DNA of 64,000 nt from Blasia pusilla (lineage: Eukaryota > Marchantiophyta > Marchantiopsida > Blasiales). The notes under the pieces were generated by a model, which was given only the letters and a program-made list of their open reading frames with translations, was not told the origin of the DNA and searched no databases. The stretch is taken from NCBI GenBank assembly GCA_050084515.1, contig CM114271.1, forward strand, positions 63,922,001 to 63,986,000, written 5' to 3'. The position numbers were made by a program, and so were the translations under genes. Of this stretch, positions 57,371 to 64,000 are shown in pieces; the first letter of the stretch is position 1; every line of letters begins with the position of its first letter.

Positions 57371-59459
57371 CATCTGAGAGTGTGAGAATAGCGCCCACTG
57401 GCCCCGCCAGATTTGGAGGTATTCTAATTATATGAGAATAGCCCCTACTCTACCCAGACTTGGAGTCATTACAATTATAGACTGTACCTAATTAAACAAG
57501 TTACCCAGTACATCATGGCTTAACAACGTTCGATGTCTCTCCGTCGTGGGAGAGAACCGTGAGCACTGACCCACAATTACTTCCGTTACGTTTCGTAGGC
57601 TCCCGAGTCATGTGATCGCGTTCATATCCTGTAATTGCTATTATTCTGCCGCACACGGATTTCTCCCAGAACCCGATGGTTTTCCCGACGTTATTTCCGT
57701 CAAAACAAATCATTGCATCGTTTTTCGGAATATCTAACACGATTTTTTAGAAAAAAAAGAAAATTCAAACATGCCGAAAATTTCCGAAGAGTTAGAGGAG
57801 ACTAACGGATTGCCCGAAGCTTAAGTTTGAAACTTGGTTTTTCGTAGGGCCCCATCTTTTAGTTCGGTTTTGGAAGGAACGAGAAAACTCAAGCGCAGAG
57901 TTCCAAGTCGATGCGTGTTCTCAACGAAGAAGAAAGGGCAAGTTTTCGTCTTTTCTGGTAGAGTATATACGCGACGGAGACAAGTTCTGAGGACTGTCTC
58001 TAGGATGAAAAAGAATGTGCAAAGATCTGAGCGTCGGGGGTGTGGTAGGTCAATCATTCTAGAAAGAAAAATCAAAGTGAAGGGGAGCTCGTAGATATGA
58101 CACCCTTTTTTCTTTCGTTGTTCCCCCCCCCTCCCAATGGCTGGACTTTACGAGGAATAAAAGGGACAAGATATCTCTTTCTCTCAATCGTTTTCTCATC
58201 TTTTGTTTCGGATGGGAGACAAGACTCCGCTACTCTAGTATGAGGTGCAAGTGCGCGAGGTCTCCTCTGTTCTAGTGCGAGGAGGGGTTGCTTCATTATG
58301 AGAGTGAGATCTCGTCATTTTTCCTTTCTTCTTCGTTTTTATATTCGGGTGCGATTATTTCCCATCTAGTAAAGAAAAAAGTCAACACACTACTTTACTC
58401 GCCCTCCCGTTCACCGTGAAGTACATTACCTCGAAACTTAAGGTCAATTCTCCACTCCAGTTATAAAATAGAACGTGTAAAGGGCAAATGAAGTATTTAA
58501 ACGACTTGGGACGTTACAAGCCATTGGATATAAGAATAATCTACATGACGTTGAGATACATGGTTCATGTAGTGGGTGGGGTATGTTACAACCATGTACG
58601 AGTGAAAAGTTTTGACACGCAAAAATGCTCCTATTATGCATGGAATCTTCCAAGTCATGGAGTTGGATCTCAAAAGCCAAAAGTTGGGAATTCATGAAAA
58701 CATTTTTTAAAATTATCCATAAAAACTAATCTTGGTTGGCTCACGCAAAATCTCATAGAGTTTTATTGTGAATCAAGAAGATGTTATATGTTAAGAGGGC
58801 AAAGATGTATTTGACTTTGTCACCTCTTTTTTTGTTTTGTTTTTCGGGTTAAAAGGTAGCTTATGCCATTGTTATCCTCTTCTCCTTCTTAACTGCAGAA
58901 ATTTAAGTTTTCTATCTAGAGTAATCTTTGCTAGTTAATTGACGGGACATCTCCTAAAACAACATAGATAGTTTGGAGACTTCAAAGGGAAATAGTTGCA
59001 AGAGCATCCCATGGGAGAATCTTTTGAAATCCAATTTGATCCTTGGACATTAGTAAGATCTTGTTGGAGTGGTGACGTGCATGTGCATGTTGCACATACA
59101 TCCCATGTTGTAGTTTTGTGCATGCATGTAAAGTTAGGATGTGTAGGTTGGTTATAGTTCCTTCAACTTAGTTGCACTATTTTAATTGAGTCAACCAAAT
59201 TTCCTCATATATGGTCCAAAGAAACACATCCATCAAACAATGATTTACAATTGGGTTGGTGATACATAGAATAAAATAAGACATGGGACTCCCTTTAGAA
59301 GTATGAGGGAGGGGGACTAGAAGATTCGGGGAATACAAAAACCACACCGGACTAGGAGCAAAGAAAAAAAAAGGGCAAACCCCCTAAAATCTAACCTCAC
59401 CAACCGGAAAAATGATATCAAATAGAACTAAAGAAAATGACTATAAAAAAGATTGAGGA
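57371..59459. other. Unassigned intergenic DNA
   Basis: Short frames only. The 86-codon frame 57834-58094 (+) is rich in Arg and Lys but is unrecognised and lacks context. Confidence 0.45.
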
Positions 59460-59775
59460 TCTCTCCTGCAACTTGAGCCCGCTACACAAGCATATTAGCT
59501 AGGTGGTGCAATAGAGTAATGGAGAAACCATGTCTAGAATACATTAGCACAATAGCTAAAGAAAACTCATTTCTTGAGTGGAGAATAGGGGCCTACTCAA
59601 TAAAGAGAATGTCAAACCTCTTGCCCATAGTTCCATACATATCAATAGCTAATGGGACAAAGCAATGTCTTTCGTAAAGACTACTGTGACGTTGAGTCTT
59701 CTTCCTTATAATCTTCGCTCCTTGTAGCAATATCACTTGTGCAACCACAAATGCATGAACTTGTTGGTATAGGGG
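59460..59775 (-). pseudogene. LINE-like reverse-transcriptase C-terminal remnant
   Basis: One minus-strand frame reads AFVVAQVILLQGAKIIRKK, RHCFVPLAIDMYGTMGKRFD and, after a stop, HSRNEFSLAIVLMYSRHGFS. The pattern (C/F)-x-PL-x-(I/V)-(E/D) ... FD is similar to text near the 3' end of plant L1-type ORF2 and of related host proteins. There are at least two stops. Assignment is from memory of the pattern only. Confidence 0.35.
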
Positions 59776-61034
59776 AGGATATTGTTTGTACCAGGGCTTA
59801 CAACATGGTCCTTATAAGCATTTATTTGGCATTTTTAAAAAATTTACATCTGGAGTAGAGAGAATTTATAATGGAAGTAAGATACTTTTCAAGAAAAAAA
59901 ATTGAAGTTTATCTACTTATGGATAATGGAGTGGAATCTAGTGCCACAAGTAGCTAGACTTTTGTTGCAATATCTAAATAATGTTCTTTTAGCAAAAGAA
60001 TTATTTGGAATTGTTAGGATTTAATGGAATGGTTCTATTTCAAGTCACAACTTTGTTAAAAAGAGAGAGGAATAAAATAAGAAAATCGAATTGGGAAAAA
60101 CATAATAAAAAGGGCTAAAAAACCTACAAATTTTTAGAAAATTACACTCAACACTTCAAAAAAGGTGAGGAAGACTCCTTTGTGGAGAGGATAAAGTTTC
60201 CTTATAAGGTGGGTCTAGTGTGGCAAATCTAGATAGTAGGGCTTATGGTTTTGTGGTAGGAAGGCTAAGTATACATTTGAAATATTAGGGCATCTCCATG
60301 ACTTGAACGGTTTTCAAATTAGCTAGAGATTCTCCTCCAAAATATTGGATGCGTATCTCCACTACCAAGGATCTCCTTTCTTCATGGAGTATGAATTGAA
60401 ATTTCTGCAAAAATCATAAATAGGACACATGCAAAAGGTCAAATGATATTAGTCCTTGGGAATCATGAACTCTTTTTGGCCCTTTTTGGGAATCCTCCAT
60501 ATGACCCAAATTTTGGTGTGCTTCCGTCCAAATTTTTTCCTTGTTTGTATTTTAAGAAGTTCTTTATGCGATTCAGTGTGGTTTGTATTTCACCTCCCAC
60601 CACCTTCCACAAGACTAATATGCCATTTGATGTAGTGGGGTGGAGATGTGCTTAGTTCAATGGGCTGGATCTAAGAGAGGAAATGACATTTTGGAATACT
60701 TTTTAAGAAGGTTGATTTTCATTTTTACGCACAAATAGTGTATTGAGTTCGGTTTGATGACTAAGTTAGATTTGGTTTAATAGGTGAGTAATTATTCCAC
60801 GTTGAAGGGAAGTTTTTATATTTTTTGGGTATTATTTTACATGAGTATTCTCATACTTCTAGTGAACAAAGCTCCATGGGATGTTTTAATGTTATGCATA
60901 ACGCATATATTGAATTCTATCCATTGGACTAGGGTAGAATTGTGATGTTTTATGGTTTGTGAAATAATTTAGTTTCTAAAATTTTTTTTAGGATCTAAAT
61001 TCCAATTAAATCTAATGATTACTTTAGTCGGAAA
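59776..61034. other. AT-rich intergenic DNA
   Basis: Nothing recognised. The 70-codon frame at 60443-60655 has no supporting context. Confidence 0.5.
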
Positions 61035-61222
61035 TCTATGATATTATTGGAGAATCACCTTTCATTTTGCAAATTCTTTTATTGTTGACACTAGGAAATT
61101 TTGAGCAATAAGATAGTTCGCATTTTGAGCCAATAGGATTTCCCGAAATTGATTTAAAATAGCAATTGATAATTAATTATGAGATTTAATTCAAACTCTT
61201 GCATTGCATGGGCTTACGCTAG
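61035..61222 (+). mobile_element. Mini-Helitron, 188 bp
   Basis: TCTATGATATTATTGGAGAA start after A. The end is CTCTTGCATTGCATGGGC plus TTACGCTAG followed by T. The body words (TTCATTTTGCAAATTC, GAGCCAATAGGATT, AAATTGATTTAAAAT) match 20423-20721. Confidence 0.6.
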
Positions 61223-61279
61223 TAGCATGTGTTGTAGATATATTACTTCAATCCTATCCATCAATTCACTTACATAAAA

Positions 61280-61421
61280 CTAGTAGGCAGCTCGTGCCAT
61301 GCACGAGAGTGAAGGGACTAATCACGGTACACAATTTTTTTCTTGCTGCCCGGTTGTCAAATGTCAAGCAAATAGGTGTTTGCAAATCAAGAAGGCACTC
61401 TAGATCTCCAATAATAATAGA
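61280..61421 (-). mobile_element. Mini-Helitron, 142 bp, with perfect 3' hairpin
   Basis: Minus strand: starts TCTATTATTATTGGAG and ends with a perfect 7-bp stem CTCGTGC-atg-GCACGAG, then CTGCCTACTAG followed by T. This is the best preserved Helitron 3' end in the window. Confidence 0.7.
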
Positions 61422-61827
61422 AATTTCCATTTTCAATGGGTCAAATTGAATGACTCACTCTATCCTCCTCTCCACATCACCTAAACTCTCCCCCACTCTA
61501 CGAATGCTAGAGGCCCACTTAGTAGTAGTTATAGTTTTATGGGTGTTGTTGATATTGTCTCTATTGTTGGTGAGTTTGGTTGATAAGGGAATGCCCCTTT
61601 TTTTCTTTACATGGTCAATTATGGCCTGTGGGTTTCTGGCTCTCTTTGCCCCCCTCTTTTGCATCTATGATGGGTTTTCCATTGAGCATTTTCATTGAAG
61701 TTTGTTGTTTACTCGACGAATACCACTCAATGGACAACCCCACCCACTCCTCTCCCATAACACTACGCGTCCACTCATTCCTAAAACCAAACAAACAAAT
61801 ATACAATCCTTAAACAAACAACTATTA

Positions 61828-62139
61828 GGGCGTCTCATTCTAGGGTCCGTTAGGGTCACGACCTCCGATGGTGGCTTGGCTGTAAAAGAAGGACGAGGGA
61901 CTTTTACGTCTTATTTTTAGTGGGTCGCATGTATCGGGCATTTCAAAACCCGGAAATCATCTCATTCCTTGCAAGTGCAACCTCCACACTCAACACTCTC
62001 CGGACGTCCCATGCAAGAACGGGACGTTAGGGGTGCGCATCCACCTCCGACGATACCCCGTTCTTGAAGACGAACGTAAGACATAAAAAAGACTTACGGA
62101 ATTGAACGTCCGGCCTTGTGGCCATAATATGAGACGCCC
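61828..62139. mobile_element. MITE, 312 bp, with 5-bp target duplication
   Basis: Ends are inverted: GGGCGTCTCAT at the start and ATGAGACGCCC at the end (11 bp perfect). TATTA flanks both sides (61823-61827 and 62140-62144). An internal inverted pair CAAGAACGGG / CCCGTTCTTG lies near 62012 and 62061. Non-coding. Superfamily uncertain: the GGGC tip and T/A-rich target suggest PIF/Harbinger, whose usual duplication is the 3-bp TWA. Confidence 0.75.
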
Positions 62140-62157
62140 TATTATTTCCTTTCATTT

Positions 62158-62330
62158 ATGAGTCCCTCAAGAGGAGACCCAATCCAAGAGGATGAATCCT
62201 CCGACTCATCCTCCTATTCTTCCCGCTTCGGGAAGCGAAGTGAGGAGGAGGAGGAGGAGGGGGGGGCCATTATACGCTCATGATGAGCCAGGCCCTTCAT
62301 CTACACAGCTTTCTAAAGAGTGGGTTGGCA
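62158..62330 (+). pseudogene. Small acidic Ser-rich open frame broken at a G run
   Basis: ATG at 62158 reads MSPSRGDPIQEDESSDSSSY and continues into a run of six Glu, then a short tail to a stop. If the frame shifts at the G run near 62265, it continues as PLYAHDEPGPSSTQLSKEWVG and ends ...DRIYS. Both halves look protein-like, so a homopolymer frameshift (real or a sequencing error) is likely. No family recognised. Confidence 0.3.
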
Positions 62331-62458
62331 AGAATGATCGCATCTACTCCTAAATGTAGTAGGCATTCAGCAGCTTACGCATGAATTCGGTGCGTAGAGT
62401 TGATGATGGCAGTACCTTCGCGAGGGACGAGGAGCTCGAGCAAAGAGTCAGGCTAGCT

Positions 62459-62510
62459 CAGGCGGGCGGGCAGGCGGGCAGGCAGGCAGGTAGGCAGACA
62501 GGCAGGCGTT
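62459..62510. repeat. Microsatellite (GGCA/GGCG)n
   Basis: Imperfect tetranucleotide run. From here to 64000 I see no gene or mobile element. Confidence 0.85.
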
Positions 62511-64000
62511 TACTGCCGGGTTAAACGGTAACTTCAATTCCTTCCGCATCGCGTCATGCTTGTGAGTAAAACTTACCGAAACTAAAATTATAAAATAAAT
62601 AAAAATAAAAGCTCTCTATTCTGTGCAGTTAGCACTTCTTGAGGGTGGGATTTGTGCTTGCTTTGGTCACACTTGTGTAGTTAGTAGTAGTTAGTTCGGC
62701 CTCGTGGGGTACTTCGTTATACGCTGCGAAGTTCCAGCATGTAAAGTATCTTTGTTTATTTACTTACGGTACTCGTTTATGTGTGAATGATAACTTTTTT
62801 TCTGGTTTGAGGGGAAAAGCTCTAGAGTTTTATTTTCCGTTTTAAAAGTATGTTCACTTCCATATATGCTAACAAAATCTTTACGGCCTCTGTTAATCAT
62901 TTCTTTCCTTGGCAATCTAGACTATCCACGTGTTATACACACGTATGTGTTAATTATTCTCTTCTCCACCCGTTGAGGCTGCACATTGGTTGTGATTTCT
63001 CAGTCGAGTGTACGTACTAAGGGTACTCATTTCCAAATAAATGAGTACTAAGGGCTCCATCCCAAGGGGGAACATTTGTCTTCACAATGGTGGTTTAATT
63101 GGGTTGTGCAAATATATGCTTAGGGATGTTTGTGATGCTTTTGAAGAGCTACTTTTACATTTTTTTATTGTTTATTTCACGTGGGTTTAATCCAAAAAAT
63201 AGTTAGAGGGTGCAAAGCTACATACAATGCATTAGACTCACATGGGAGGGGTCTCTAAATGGATTGTGATGGAAAAGTTTCCTTGTGCACATATACATCG
63301 TTATCATATACACACAAATACCACATATAAAATTTAAACCATCTAACTCATAAGCACACCATCATATAAAGAAGCCACACAATCATCCCCATAGTTGATG
63401 GTTGGATCCCTCCAAGCCCAAAGAGTTAATCACTACCTCGAAAGTAACATGCACCTTTTCATTGCTAAGATCAAGATGTCATGTGCTTTCTCATCCAATT
63501 GATTGTCGCTCATATGTAGTCCATGTAAATATCAAGAAATGTTGACCATCCATCACAATCTCTATACTTTTCACATAGTACTATCACTCGTGAGATGCGA
63601 AGATATTGATAAGACATTTAATATAAATCATACACATTTAAATACAACTATTATAACATAATTGTAAGGCACACCTTGGAAAATCAGTTAGCCTGTAAAC
63701 CTATTGCCTACTATTGGCCATTTGCTGACCAATTACTCTCCATATGGGAGTTAACGTATTCATCCATCATTTCATAGATGTTTTGTTGTGGTTATTGTGG
63801 AATTGTAAATTATTCCACTCCCAAGGACCCCATGTCCACAATTTCCACATCTTAGTATCCTCCATATGCCTTATGTAATGGTTTTCTAACTATCTATATT
63901 ATACCCAGGATAGGTGAGTTTTATGCGTGTGATCCTTGTACCACTCTAGATCCCAGGACTTCACACAATATCTACATGACACCCTCTTATATCAAGCAGA

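Noticed and set aside
1-64000. CRISPR array, bacterial operon or ribosomal RNA genes
   Set aside because: No regularly spaced direct repeats with unique spacers, no Shine-Dalgarno-led gene strings and no rRNA text. The window is eukaryotic.

Overview
This is plant nuclear DNA: repeat-rich, AT-rich between genes, with GT/AG introns and typical plant Ty3/gypsy-like, Ty1/copia, hAT, Helitron and MITE families. I cannot name the species. An unpermuted DNMT3-like methyltransferase module and a possible organelle-type group I intron remnant would fit a non-seed land plant, but this is weak inference.

Layout. 0-2.9 kb: intergenic DNA with Helitron-like debris. 2.9-13.4 kb: a decayed hAT transposon (+ strand) split by element copy 1 (3835-12806, - strand). 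13.4-24 kb: mostly unassigned DNA with one 193-codon ORF (16010-16591, -) and two short Helitron-like elements. 24-24.8 kb: a group I intron-like core and a 116-bp tandem repeat. 27.8-31.3 kb: one unrecognised ten-exon gene (-) whose exon phases all agree. 34.1-34.9 kb: an LTR-like block and a third, diverged fragment of the same element family. 35.1-49.9 kb: a Ty1/copia element (-) with 308-309 bp LTRs, split inside its reverse transcriptase by element copy 2 (36093-45531, +). 50-64 kb: AT-rich DNA with three copies of a MITE-like family, a probable LINE scrap, two mini-Helitrons and a MITE with a 5-bp target duplication.

The main discovery is the family represented by copies 1 and 2. Its polyprotein order is gag (two zinc knuckles, RGG box), retropepsin, a C5-cytosine DNA methyltransferase domain, reverse transcriptase, RNase H, HHCC/DDE integrase, a GPY/F-like module and a C-terminal PHD finger. 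It would therefore carry both a chromatin writer and a chromatin reader. Both copies have exact ends (TGTCATG...CATGACA-like) and 4-bp target duplications (ACTT and ATAG). Removing the insert plus one duplication restores an uninterrupted reading frame in the split host element in the copia case, and keeps frame register in the hAT case. Yet I find no long terminal repeats: the 5' leader and the 3' tail are unrelated apart from an imperfect motif of about 25 bp. Both copies are defective through frameshifts and stops. Copy 1 has lost the methyltransferase catalytic block, and copy 2 has an altered reverse transcriptase active site and two snap-back inverted duplications. A methyltransferase carried by a retroelement is, from memory, known in a few algae and dinoflagellates. 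The combination with a PHD finger and apparently LTR-less termini is what deserves follow-up.
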